A stretch of DNA of 36,017 bases from Sebaldella sp. S0638. Its GTDB lineage: Bacteria > Fusobacteriota > Fusobacteriia > Fusobacteriales > Leptotrichiaceae. The notes beneath the pieces are model-generated. The model was not told where the DNA came from. It did no database searches and saw nothing but the letters and a program-made list of their open reading frames with translations. The stretch lies in the NCBI RefSeq assembly GCF_024158605.1, contig NZ_JAMZGM010000037.1, positions 1 to 36,017 of the forward strand, read 5' to 3'. The position numbers and the translations under genes are program-made. Shown piece after piece: positions 7,871-14,862 of this stretch (position 1 is the first letter of the stretch; each line of letters begins with the position of its first letter).

Positions 7871-9304
7871 ATGAGTTTAAAGAAAGCAGCAATATTGATT
7901 ATGGCACTGACTCTGGCTGGTTGTGTAGAAGTCCCCAAAATCTCAAGAAACGGCATAGATAATATTCCGTCTATACCATTTCCGAAAGATAACAGTAAAA
8001 ATGACGATATGACTTTAAAATTTTTGTCAGATAACTGGTGGAAGATGTATAATGATCCTGTATTAAATGTATTAGTGAGTATTTCACTGGAATCAAACAA
8101 GGATCTGAAAATAGCAAGACTGAATATACAAAAAGCTGCCGAGAATATTTATCTGGCTAAGTCACAGAATGCACCATATGTTGATCTGAATTCTGATTTT
8201 CAGAGAGAAAGAACAAGTGAACACGGATTAACACCGCCGCCGTATGGAGGTTCTATTTTTAATTTTGGAAATATAACGCTCCAAAGCAGTTATACGGTTG
8301 ATTTGTACAATAAATTCGGTTCATTAACAAGAGAGGCTCAATATACAGCAATCGCTCAGACATTGAATTCAAAATGGGTGGAGCTTAGCATCTCTAATCA
8401 GGTAACAAAGCTCTATGGGTATTATATTTATCTTATTGAGGAAGAAAAAAATCTTTCTCAAAGAGAGAGTACATTAAAAGAGCTGGAATCTTTGGAAAAA
8501 GACAGAATTTCCATAGGCAAGGGTATAAAAGAATCACTTATCGAAATACAGCAGGAATTAAGAACAACACAGTCACTTATAAAAATTAATTCCCTGAATC
8601 AACAGCTCACAGAAAACAATCTAAATCTGATTACAGGACTTACAGCTCCTGACAAAATAAAATCTCTGCTGGCACAGGTAAAAAATAAACCTAATTTTTC
8701 TCTATATAACAATTTAAAGATACCTGATACTGTTTCCTCAGATATAATAAGAAACAGACCTGATGTAGAGTATTATTTAATGATAATAAACAGTCAGGAA
8801 GCAAAGCTGAATGCGCTGAAAGCTGATTTTTACCCGCAGTTCAGTATAACGGGACAGGCAGGATTACAGTCAATAGGATTTAATAATCTTCTGAAATCAG
8901 GATCATTTCTGGGAATGATCGGAGCAAGTATATATCTGCCAATTCTTGATTCAGGAAAAATAAAAAGCAATTATAAAATAGCAGGTACAGATCTGAATAT
9001 ATTTATAGAACAATACAATAAATCTGTGCTGAATGCATATGAAGATGTAAATAATAATCTTCTTAAAGTAAAAACAAACTGGAATACAATTAAATATGAT
9101 GATGCTAATCTAAAGTCACAGGGTGAACTTTTGGATAGAGACGGGCAGAGGCTGAAACTTGGCAAAATAGCTAAGTACGATTATACTGTATCAAAATATA
9201 ACTGGCTTGTCAGTGTTCTTGACAATAAACAGAAGCATTACAGTCTATACTCACAGCAGATTGACCTTATAAATTCTCTGGGCGGTTCTTACGGAGTTGA
9301 ATAA
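7871..9304 (+). CDS. Outer-membrane factor lipoprotein of a drug efflux system (NodT/OprM-like)
   Basis: A 477-residue TolC-superfamily outer-membrane channel. It starts with a lipoprotein signal peptide whose lipobox is LAGC, giving a lipidated Cys18. Two outer-membrane efflux repeats follow (about 70-240 and 290-470). The WWKMYNDPVLN opening, the RPDVEYYLMIINSQEAKLNALKAD... type helix and GQAGLQS are typical of the NodT lipoprotein subfamily. It would form the trimeric outer-membrane duct for the adaptor and pump encoded next. Its presence shows the cell has an outer membrane. GGAGAG precedes the ATG at a normal distance. The adaptor frame starts 25 bases after the stop. Confidence 0.93.
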   Translation: MSLKKAAILIMALTLAGCVEVPKISRNGIDNIPSIPFPKDNSKNDDMTLKFLSDNWWKMYNDPVLNVLVSISLESNKDLKIARLNIQKAAENIYLAKSQNAPYVDLNSDFQRERTSEHGLTPPPYGGSIFNFGNITLQSSYTVDLYNKFGSLTREAQYTAIAQTLNSKWVELSISNQVTKLYGYYIYLIEEEKNLSQRESTLKELESLEKDRISIGKGIKESLIEIQQELRTTQSLIKINSLNQQLTENNLNLITGLTAPDKIKSLLAQVKNKPNFSLYNNLKIPDTVSSDIIRNRPDVEYYLMIINSQEAKLNALKADFYPQFSITGQAGLQSIGFNNLLKSGSFLGMIGASIYLPILDSGKIKSNYKIAGTDLNIFIEQYNKSVLNAYEDVNNNLLKVKTNWNTIKYDDANLKSQGELLDRDGQRLKLGKIAKYDYTVSKYNWLVSVLDNKQKHYSLYSQQIDLINSLGGSYGVE

Positions 9305-9328
9305 AAAATATTTCGGAGGTATAAGTTT

Positions 9329-10593
9329 ATGTCAGAACAGAAAAATAAGAAAATACCTGATTTGAAAGCACCAAATGCTAAAGAAAAGGGTGTTTCGAAA
9401 ACTAGTGATGAAAATGAAAAAAAGAAGAAACAATAGAAAAAGAAAATAATAAAACAGAGGAAAAACAATCAAACAGAAAAAAAGCACTTGTGCGAATTGG
9501 CGTATTTGTTATTGTTATAGCGATAATTGGAATAATATTCGGAGTAAAATGGTTTACAGCGGGAAGATGGATTCAGGGAACAGATGATGCCTATGTGAAT
9601 GGTTTTCAAAATACTGTAACTTCTCAGGTTGACGGAAGAATAACCGAATTATATATAAAAGATACTCAGACGGTAAAAGAGGGAGACCTCCTTGCAGTAA
9701 TAGATGACACCGATTATAAAATAAATTTTGAAAAAGCAGAAGCTAATCTTGCAAAAGCAGTAAAAACATATTACAGTCTTAATTCAAGTGCAGATCAATA
9801 TTCAGATGTAATAAAATCATTAAGAAGCTCACTGCAGAAAGCACAGGCAGATTATAAAAGAGATAATGCCGCATATAAACAAGGACTTATAAGCAAGGAA
9901 ACATATGATGCCACTGCAAATAATCTGGATCAGGCGCAGACTTCACTGAATAAAGCATTGAAAGAACAGGACAATGCCAGAATACAGGCTATATCAAGCA
10001 GCATATATACTCATCCTGAAGTAAAAGCAGCAATAGTCAGTTATAAAGAAGCATATGTAAATCTGGAGAGAACAAAGATTTATGCACCTATTTCCGGAGT
10101 TGTAGCAAAGAAATCCGTTTATATAGGGCAGAAAGTATCTGCTAATCAGGAACTTCTTACACTTATAGATCTGAATGATATATGGGTAGACGGAAATATG
10201 AAGGAAAATCAGCTGAAAAATATTAAAATAGGAAATAAAGTAGAGCTAAAGAGCGATGTAAATGGAAAAAAATATACAGGTTATGTAACAGGAATATCAG
10301 CAGGAACAGGAAATGCATTTTCCATACTTCCTGCACAGAATGCCACTGGTAACTGGATAAAAATAGTACAGAGAATTCCTGTAAGGATAGATATAGATAA
10401 GGACAGCATAAAAGAAAACGGGGCTGTTTCTTTGGGAAGCAGTATGATAATAGATGTAGATACCAAGGAAGTAGTCGAAAATCCAAATGTAAATAATATA
10501 AAGGAGCAAAAAACGAACCTTTACACTATAGATGAAAGTGCCATAAATCATAAAATAAGCGAGATTATAGACGCAAACCTGGGTAGAAGATAG
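9329..10593 (+). CDS. emrA: EmrA/HlyD-type membrane fusion protein, reading frame interrupted by a -1 shift
   Basis: The periplasmic adaptor between pump and outer-membrane channel. The ATG at 9329 has a good GGAGG upstream and opens a Lys/Glu-rich cytoplasmic tail, but that frame ends at a TAG at 9434-9436 after 35 codons. The rest continues in the -1 frame: more Lys/Glu-rich sequence, one membrane span at the IGVFVIVIAIIGIIFG segment, the biotinyl-lipoyl half-motifs around VTSQVDGRITELYIKD and TKIYAPISGVVAKK, an alpha-helical hairpin between them, and a C-terminal beta domain. The break lies at A AAA AAG (9418-9424), so a programmed shift, an indel or a sequencing error are all possible. 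A -1 shift would give about 421 residues. A GTG at 9490 would give a 367-residue form but has no ribosome binding site. The stop is 9 bases before the pump gene. Confidence 0.85.
9418..9424 (+). other. Slippery heptamer A AAA AAG inside emrA
   Basis: In the frame set by the ATG at 9329 the bases read gaA AAA AAG, an in-phase X XXY YYZ heptamer of the type used for -1 frameshifting in E. coli dnaX. Slipping back one base here joins exactly the two halves of the adaptor gene. I see no strong stem-loop just after it and no Shine-Dalgarno-like stimulator at 10-14 bases before it. The A7 run (9417-9423) could also cause polymerase slippage or a sequencing miscall. Confidence 0.55.
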
Positions 10594-10602
10594 GAGAAAA
10601 TC

Positions 10603-12105
10603 ATGAATTTTTCATTAATATTGGCTACATTGGCACTGGCCATAGGCTCTTTTATGAATGTACTGGATTCTACCATAGTAAATGTCACACTTACACATAT
10701 AGCCGGTGACTTTGCTGTTTCTCCGAATCAGGGAACATGGATAATTACGTCATATGCAGTATCAGAAGCTATATTTCTTCCGCTTGTGGGATGGATGACC
10801 AAGAGAATAGGAGTAGTAAGGCAGTACATATGGGGGACACTATTATTTACCGTGGCAAGTATGCTGTGCGGTATGAGTTTTTCGTTTAGTTTTCTGCTTT
10901 TCGCACGTGTGCTACAGGGTGTAGTGGGTGCAAGTATGATACCTCTTTCACAAACTCTTATGATGACTCTTTATCCAAAAGAAAAAAGAGGAATGGCAAT
11001 GGGAATATGGTCGATAACAGTAATAGTGGCACCGGTTCTGGGTCCGGTTATTGGCGGATTTATAACAGATAATATATCATGGAGATGGTGTTTTTACATA
11101 AACCTACCAATTGGTATTATTTCAAGTTTTTTAGTATATACTATTTTTAAAAAAAGAGGCTATACAGAGAAAACTGAAAATCTTCCTGTGGATATAGTAG
11201 GATTATTACTGCTTACATTAGGCGTAGGATGTCTTCAGGTATTACTGGACAAGGGAAATGACCTTGACTGGTTTTCAAATAATTATATAAGAATATTGGC
11301 AGTGTGTTCCTTTATGAGTATTGTGATACTGATAATCTGGGAATGGTATCATGACAATCCCGTAGTAAATGTCCGCTTGTTCCTGAACAGGAACTTTCTC
11401 ATAGGGGCAGTGACCCTGACTTTAGCCACCATAGCGTTTTTTTCAGTAAACATAGTCTTGCCTTTATGGCTGCAAAACTACATGGGGTACACTGCATTCA
11501 AAAGCGGAACCACCACAGCGACCTCGGGTATTTTGGTGTTATTTATAGCACCTGTTCTGGGAAGTCAGCTGCACAGGTTTGATTCCAGAAAGGTGATTAT
11601 CTTCGGCTTTGTACTTTATTCAGTAGTATCGATAGGTATGTCAAGGATGTCACCGGATGTAACTCCTTCATATATAGCATTAACAAGATTTATGAGCGGT
11701 GCGGCTCTGGGATTTTTCTTTGTACCGCTGAACACAATAACTCTGAGCGATATAAAAGATACAGATATGGCTTCAGCCTCGGGACTGTTTAATTTTATGA
11801 GAAATATAGGAACGAGTTTTGGAACATCTTTATCAATAAGTTACTGGGATCACAGAATTTCACAGCACAGGGAAGTTCTTGTAACAGGAGTAAACAGTTC
11901 AAATCCGAGCCTTATTTCATATCTGAATACAGCTTCGGGAACAGTAACATCAAAAATAGCTTCTTTGAATCATATAATAGATAATCAATCAGCATTAATG
12001 GGAGTAAATGACATAATGGTAGTCAGCGGAGCGCTAATACTGGTGCTTATACCAATTATACTTCTTGCAAAACGACCGGAAAGAGTGGTCAAAGCAGCAC
12101 ATTAA
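10603..12105 (+). CDS. emrB: EmrB-like DHA2-family drug:proton antiporter
   Basis: A 500-residue major facilitator of the 14-span DHA2 family. The MNVLDSTIVNVTLTHIAGD motif in span 1 (with an acidic residue typical of the family), the WIITSYAVSEA span 2, the short MTKRIG form of the loop 2-3 motif, and the GAVLGPVIGG-like antiporter motif (here APVLGPVIGGFI) in span 5 are all visible. It would drive export of hydrophobic compounds using the proton gradient, working with the adaptor and outer-membrane factor upstream. TAGGAG precedes the ATG. It is the last gene of the operon, with a terminator about 10 bases after the stop. Actual substrates cannot be read from sequence. Confidence 0.93.
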   Translation: MNFSLILATLALAIGSFMNVLDSTIVNVTLTHIAGDFAVSPNQGTWIITSYAVSEAIFLPLVGWMTKRIGVVRQYIWGTLLFTVASMLCGMSFSFSFLLFARVLQGVVGASMIPLSQTLMMTLYPKEKRGMAMGIWSITVIVAPVLGPVIGGFITDNISWRWCFYINLPIGIISSFLVYTIFKKRGYTEKTENLPVDIVGLLLLTLGVGCLQVLLDKGNDLDWFSNNYIRILAVCSFMSIVILIIWEWYHDNPVVNVRLFLNRNFLIGAVTLTLATIAFFSVNIVLPLWLQNYMGYTAFKSGTTTATSGILVLFIAPVLGSQLHRFDSRKVIIFGFVLYSVVSIGMSRMSPDVTPSYIALTRFMSGAALGFFFVPLNTITLSDIKDTDMASASGLFNFMRNIGTSFGTSLSISYWDHRISQHREVLVTGVNSSNPSLISYLNTASGTVTSKIASLNHIIDNQSALMGVNDIMVVSGALILVLIPIILLAKRPERVVKAAH

Positions 12106-12111
12106 ATATAA

Positions 12112-12153
12112 AACAAAAGGCATTCCGCAGTAAATTTCGGATTGCCTTTTTTG
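12112..12153 (+). terminator. Intrinsic terminator of the efflux operon
   Basis: AAAAGGCATTCCG pairs with CGGATTGCCTTTTTT around a ten-base loop with a single T/T mismatch, ending in six T residues. Confidence 0.85.
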
Positions 12154-12332
12154 AATAAGAATATTATTGACAGGATACAGCATGCTGTTTTTACTAAATG
12201 CAGCTAAAGGAAGTTTATATTTTAATATAAATTTTTTGAAGAAATTGTTAATTAAACTATTCTGGAATTTCCTCTTTTTATTATTTTTCCTAATTAGACA
12301 ACTTATTTAAATGAAAAAATAAAAAATTGCAT

Positions 12333-12350
12333 ATACTATTATAATAGTAT
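12333..12350. promoter_or_regulatory. Perfect 18-base palindrome upstream of the macrodomain gene
   Basis: ATACTATTATAATAGTAT equals its own reverse complement over all 18 bases. It lies 15 bases before the -35 box of the candidate promoter at 12365. A second dyad, TTTATATT-TT-AATATAAA, is at 12214-12231. The 400-base gap between the efflux terminator and the macrodomain gene holds no gene that I can see. Confidence 0.4.
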
Positions 12351-12364
12351 CAGGCAAATAATAC

Positions 12365-12393
12365 TTCAAATAATATGTAAAATATACTATAAT
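12365..12393 (+). promoter_or_regulatory. Candidate promoter of the macrodomain-amidase pair
   Basis: TTCAAA (12365-12370), 17 bases, then a perfect TATAAT (12388-12393). This would leave a 5' untranslated region of about 110 bases in which I see no recognisable riboswitch. Confidence 0.5.
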
Positions 12394-12508
12394 TTATTTG
12401 TATATATTACAGCAGTTTTGCTTATAGTTCAAAATACCTTGTAATTAAACGGTTTATGCACTACAGATAAAATTGTTATAAAAATCATATATAAAAGAGG
12501 TATAAAAT

Positions 12509-13060
12509 ATGAGGATAAAAAATACTGAATTAAGATGTGAAAAAGGCGATATTACCAAAGTAGAAGCAGATGTTATCGTAAATGCGGCAAACAGCAGCCT
12601 GCTCGGCGGCGGGGGAGTGGACGGAGCTATACACAGAGCCGGCGGTCCTTTGATTTTAGATGAATGCAGAAAGATAGTAAACAGGCAGGGAAGCTGTCCT
12701 GTAGGTGAGGCAGTAATAACAACCGGAGGAAGACTCCCGGCTAAATTCGTTATTCATACTGTGGGTCCTGTTTGGAATTACGGTAAGAATAAAGAGGATG
12801 AAAAGCTAAGAGCATGTTACAGAAATTCACTGATACTTGCTGCTGAAAAAAATCTGCAGAGTATTGCATTTTCCAATATAAGTACAGGTGCTTACGGTTT
12901 TCCTAAAGAAACTGCGGGAAGAATTGCTTTTGATGAAGTAAAAAAATATTTTATACAGACTTTGGAGACTAGTATAAAAGAAGTAATTTTTGTTTGCCTT
13001 GATGATGAAAATTTTGAAATATATGAAGAAATGTTTGAAAGAGAAGAAAATCAGATATGA
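12509..13060 (+). CDS. Macrodomain protein (MacroD/YmdB-like ADP-ribose hydrolase)
   Basis: A 183-residue single macrodomain. Family marks are [30 protein letters not shown] (residues ~13-43, with the adenine-contacting Asp and the catalytic-loop Asn-Ala-Ala-Asn), the [12 protein letters not shown] segment, VIHTVGP, and the phosphate-binding loop [11 protein letters not shown]. Such proteins hydrolyse O-acetyl-ADP-ribose or remove ADP-ribose from proteins or nucleic acids. AGAGG precedes the ATG. Its stop overlaps the start of the amidase gene (ATGA), which indicates translational coupling. This pairing makes a role linked to that enzyme's substrate possible, but no known pathway supports it. 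Confidence 0.92.
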   Translation: MRIKNTELRCEKGDITKVEADVIVNAANSSLLGGGGVDGAIHRAGGPLILDECRKIVNRQGSCPVGEAVITTGGRLPAKFVIHTVGPVWNYGKNKEDEKLRACYRNSLILAAEKNLQSIAFSNISTGAYGFPKETAGRIAFDEVKKYFIQTLETSIKEVIFVCLDDENFEIYEEMFEREENQI

Positions 13061-14253
13061 AAATAAATATGAAACGTCTTATGTCCAATCTTTATGAAAT
13101 CGGCGATATGGGAAAGACAGAAGAGGGATATAACAGAATAGAATTTAGCAGAGAATATTTTGAAGCTGCGGAATTATTTCTGAATAAGTTAAAAAAATCA
13201 GGACTTAAAGCATGGATAGATGATGTAGGGAATGTAATAGGCGAAAGGCCGGGAACTGATTCCGACCTGCCTTATATAATAATCGGTTCACATCTGGATA
13301 CAGTGAGAAACGGCGGCTTATACGACGGTGCTCTTGGTGTAGTTTGTGCTTTTGAATGTATAGAAATTTTGGAAGAAGAGAATATAAAAATGAGACATCC
13401 TTTGAGAATAGTTGCTTTTAATGCGGAAGAGGGTCTCAGACTCGGCGGTACTTTTGGAAGTATTGCGATATTTGGTACAGGTGATATAGAAAAGGAAAAC
13501 AATCTGGAAGAGCTTCCCGAGCTGGGTCTTACAATGAAAAATATACGGGATTCCAAATGGGAAGATAATAAAATAGGTGCTTATCTGGAACTTCATATAG
13601 AACAGGGTGACCAGCTGAATAAAAGTAATAAAACAATAGGAATAGTAAATGGTATTGTAGGAATAGAAAGATACAGAATAAAAATAAACGGGGAATCAAA
13701 CCACGGCGGTACTACATCTATGGAATCACGTAAAGATGCAGTGAAAACCATGGGTGAAGTAATAACATATATGTACAGTCTTTGTGAGAAATATCCTCAT
13801 CCTTTTGTTTTTACAATTGGAGATATTCAGGTTTCGCCGGCATGCTATAATGTTATTCCCGAATATGCAGAACTTTTTGTAGAAATAAGAGATTTAAACA
13901 GAGAAAATATAGATTCCTTTATTACAGATATAAAGAAATTTTCTGAAAAATATAATGATACAAAAATAGAATTTTTTCATGTACTTGAGAAAAAACCATA
14001 TATGCTTAATAAAGAAATAAGAAAAATTATTGAAACGGTATGTATTGAAAAAGATATTTCATTCATGGAATTATCAAGCGGTGCAGGTCATGATGCCATG
14101 TGTATGCCCGAAGATAAGCCGGCGGCAATGATATTTGTACCCAGTAAGGATGGTGTCAGCCATAATAAAAAAGAATTTACTTCTGAGTATGATATAGAGA
14201 CAGGAACTTTGATAATGTATTTGTCATTGCTTGGAATGGATGCTGAAATATAA
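13057..14253 (+). CDS. Zn-dependent hydantoinase/carbamoylase-family amidase (M20 fold)
   Basis: A 398-residue M20-type metalloamidase, the group containing N-carbamoyl-L-amino-acid hydrolase, allantoate amidohydrolase and beta-ureidopropionase. The metal ligands sit in [15 protein letters not shown] (His, Asp), [11 protein letters not shown] (Glu-Glu), ELHIEQG (His) and a C-terminal SGAGHDAM (His). The [14 protein letters not shown] segment is the usual substrate/dimer-lid motif. It probably cleaves an N-carbamoyl or ureido bond, but the substrate cannot be fixed; no hydantoinase or ureide-pathway gene is present nearby. It starts inside the macrodomain gene's stop (ATGA overlap). Confidence 0.9.
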   Translation: MKINMKRLMSNLYEIGDMGKTEEGYNRIEFSREYFEAAELFLNKLKKSGLKAWIDDVGNVIGERPGTDSDLPYIIIGSHLDTVRNGGLYDGALGVVCAFECIEILEEENIKMRHPLRIVAFNAEEGLRLGGTFGSIAIFGTGDIEKENNLEELPELGLTMKNIRDSKWEDNKIGAYLELHIEQGDQLNKSNKTIGIVNGIVGIERYRIKINGESNHGGTTSMESRKDAVKTMGEVITYMYSLCEKYPHPFVFTIGDIQVSPACYNVIPEYAELFVEIRDLNRENIDSFITDIKKFSEKYNDTKIEFFHVLEKKPYMLNKEIRKIIETVCIEKDISFMELSSGAGHDAMCMPEDKPAAMIFVPSKDGVSHNKKEFTSEYDIETGTLIMYLSLLGMDAEI

Positions 14254-14340
14254 TTTTGTGAACAGTCATTTCATAAGAAGAATTTTTAAAATTAATTCTT
14301 TAATAAGTAATTCCTTATTATAACGATCAGAAATTAATAT

Positions 14341-14369
14341 TTGAAAATAAAAAAAAAAGAGTGTATAAT
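14341..14369 (+). promoter_or_regulatory. Strong promoter of the small RNA candidate
   Basis: TTGAAA (14341-14346), 17 bases, TATAAT (14364-14369). It is one of the best sigma-70-type promoters in the window, with no protein gene directly behind it. Confidence 0.7.
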
Positions 14370-14375
14370 TATAAT

Positions 14376-14511
14376 GATTTAGAGTGCATGAATTCTAATT
14401 ATGAAGAATTATTGTAATTTTGTCTAGCATATGTACTCACACTCGAGAGGGAGTGTAAAACAGTGTCATTTAGAAAAGTAGGGATGTTCTTTTCTAGGTG
14501 ACATTTTTTTA
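14376..14511 (+). ncRNA. Candidate small structured RNA with its own promoter and terminator
   Basis: About 135 bases run from the expected start, just after the promoter, to a strong terminator. By eye it folds into a stem of GAGTGCAT with ATGTACTC (one G-U pair) enclosing an AATTCT/AGAATT hairpin, then an ACACTC/GAGTGT hairpin with loop GAGAGG, then the terminator hairpin. No convincing coding frame is present; the only one is a nine-codon frame (MNSNYEELL) with no clear control codons. It does not match the signatures I know of SAM riboswitches, T-boxes, 6S RNA or SRP RNA. It lies just upstream of the methionine leader and could be an independent sRNA or the remains of an older leader. Confidence 0.5.
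14464..14510 (+). terminator. Strong intrinsic terminator of the small RNA candidate
   Basis: A continuous 14-pair stem, TGTCATTTAGAAAA (14464-14477) against TTTTCTAGGTGACA (14490-14503) with two T-G wobbles, has a 12-base loop and seven T residues. Confidence 0.9.
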
Positions 14512-14560
14512 TTAACATAATAAATATATTTTGTATATGGAAGAAATAAGAAAAATGAAT

Positions 14561-14589
14561 TTTACATATGAATGAAAATGTACTAAACT
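14561..14589 (+). promoter_or_regulatory. Promoter of the methionine leader and operon
   Basis: TTTACA (14561-14566), 17 bases, TAAACT (14584-14589). The spacer and flanks (TATGAAT, AATGTACTA, then AATTATAAAAT) closely match the histidine leader promoter at 19309, which supports both calls. Confidence 0.6.
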
Positions 14590-14620
14590 AAATTATAAAA
14601 TAAATAAAGGCGGAATAGAC

Positions 14621-14680
14621 ATGATTAAATATAAATATTTAAATGACAATATGATGATGTATATGCGGTATAGAGTTTGA
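14621..14680 (+). CDS. Methionine leader peptide (control-codon peptide of the met attenuator)
   Basis: A 19-residue peptide, read directly from the sequence, beginning MIKYKYLNDN and ending MMMYMRYRV. Apart from the start it holds four Met codons (14651, 14654, 14657, 14663), far above the usual frequency. AAAGG lies ten bases before the ATG. The last control codon is followed by two codons and then AGA GTT TGA, exactly as in the histidine leader. The peptide itself is expected to have no function; its translation rate through Met codons would report the charge state of elongator tRNA-Met. It precedes metY-metF-metA, and its final nine bases are strand 1 of the attenuator fold. The role is inferred. 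Confidence 0.8.
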   Translation: MIKYKYLNDNMMMYMRYRV

Positions 14681-14789
14681 CCTTTTTATAAAATATAAAA
14701 AGCACAGACTCTTTTTCAAGTTTTGAATAAAAGAGCTGTGCCCATAGATAGATTTTTCCGGACACGGCTGTGTTCGGAATTTTTTTTTT
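14672..14789 (+). promoter_or_regulatory. Attenuator of the met operon (five-strand fold with terminator)
   Basis: Strand 1 AGAGTTTG (14672-14679) can pair with CAGACTCT (14705-14712). That second strand, GCACAGACTCTTTT (14702-14715), can instead pair with AAAAGAGCTGTGC (14729-14741) with one bulged A. Strand 3, GCTGTGCC (14735-14742), can pair with GGACACGGC (14760-14768), which blocks the terminator's left arm. The terminator is TTCCGGACAC (14756-14765), loop GGCT, GTGTTCGGAA (14770-14779), then ten T. So 1:2 plus 3:4 means read-through, and 2:3 plus 4:5 means termination. A ribosome reaching the stop codon would hide strand 1 and favour termination; stalling earlier at Met codons would leave it free. 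Confidence 0.7.
14756..14789 (+). terminator. Terminator hairpin of the met attenuator
   Basis: A ten-pair stem with a GGCT loop and one G-U pair, followed by ten T residues, 73 bases before the metY start codon. It lies inside the leader and not at the end of an operon. Confidence 0.88.
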
Positions 14790-14862
14790 GAGCTAATGAA
14801 AATCATATAAGAGTGTAATATAATTAATAATAAAAGATATAATATAAAGGATGGTGACAATA

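Noticed and set aside
9490-10593. emrA starting at the GTG at 9490
   Set aside because: There is no Shine-Dalgarno sequence at a usable distance, and the cytoplasmic tail upstream is coding-like in the same frame back to the shift site. Kept only as a possible minor product.
14376-14440. Nine-codon frame (MNSNYEELL) in the small RNA candidate as a further leader peptide
   Set aside because: It has no run of control codons, only a poor binding site, and the AGAGTTTGA module is absent.
14254-14862. SAM riboswitch or T-box upstream of the met operon
   Set aside because: The expected position was read for SAM-I/II type cores and for the T-box AGGGTGG-type sequence; neither is present, and the Met-codon peptide explains the region better.
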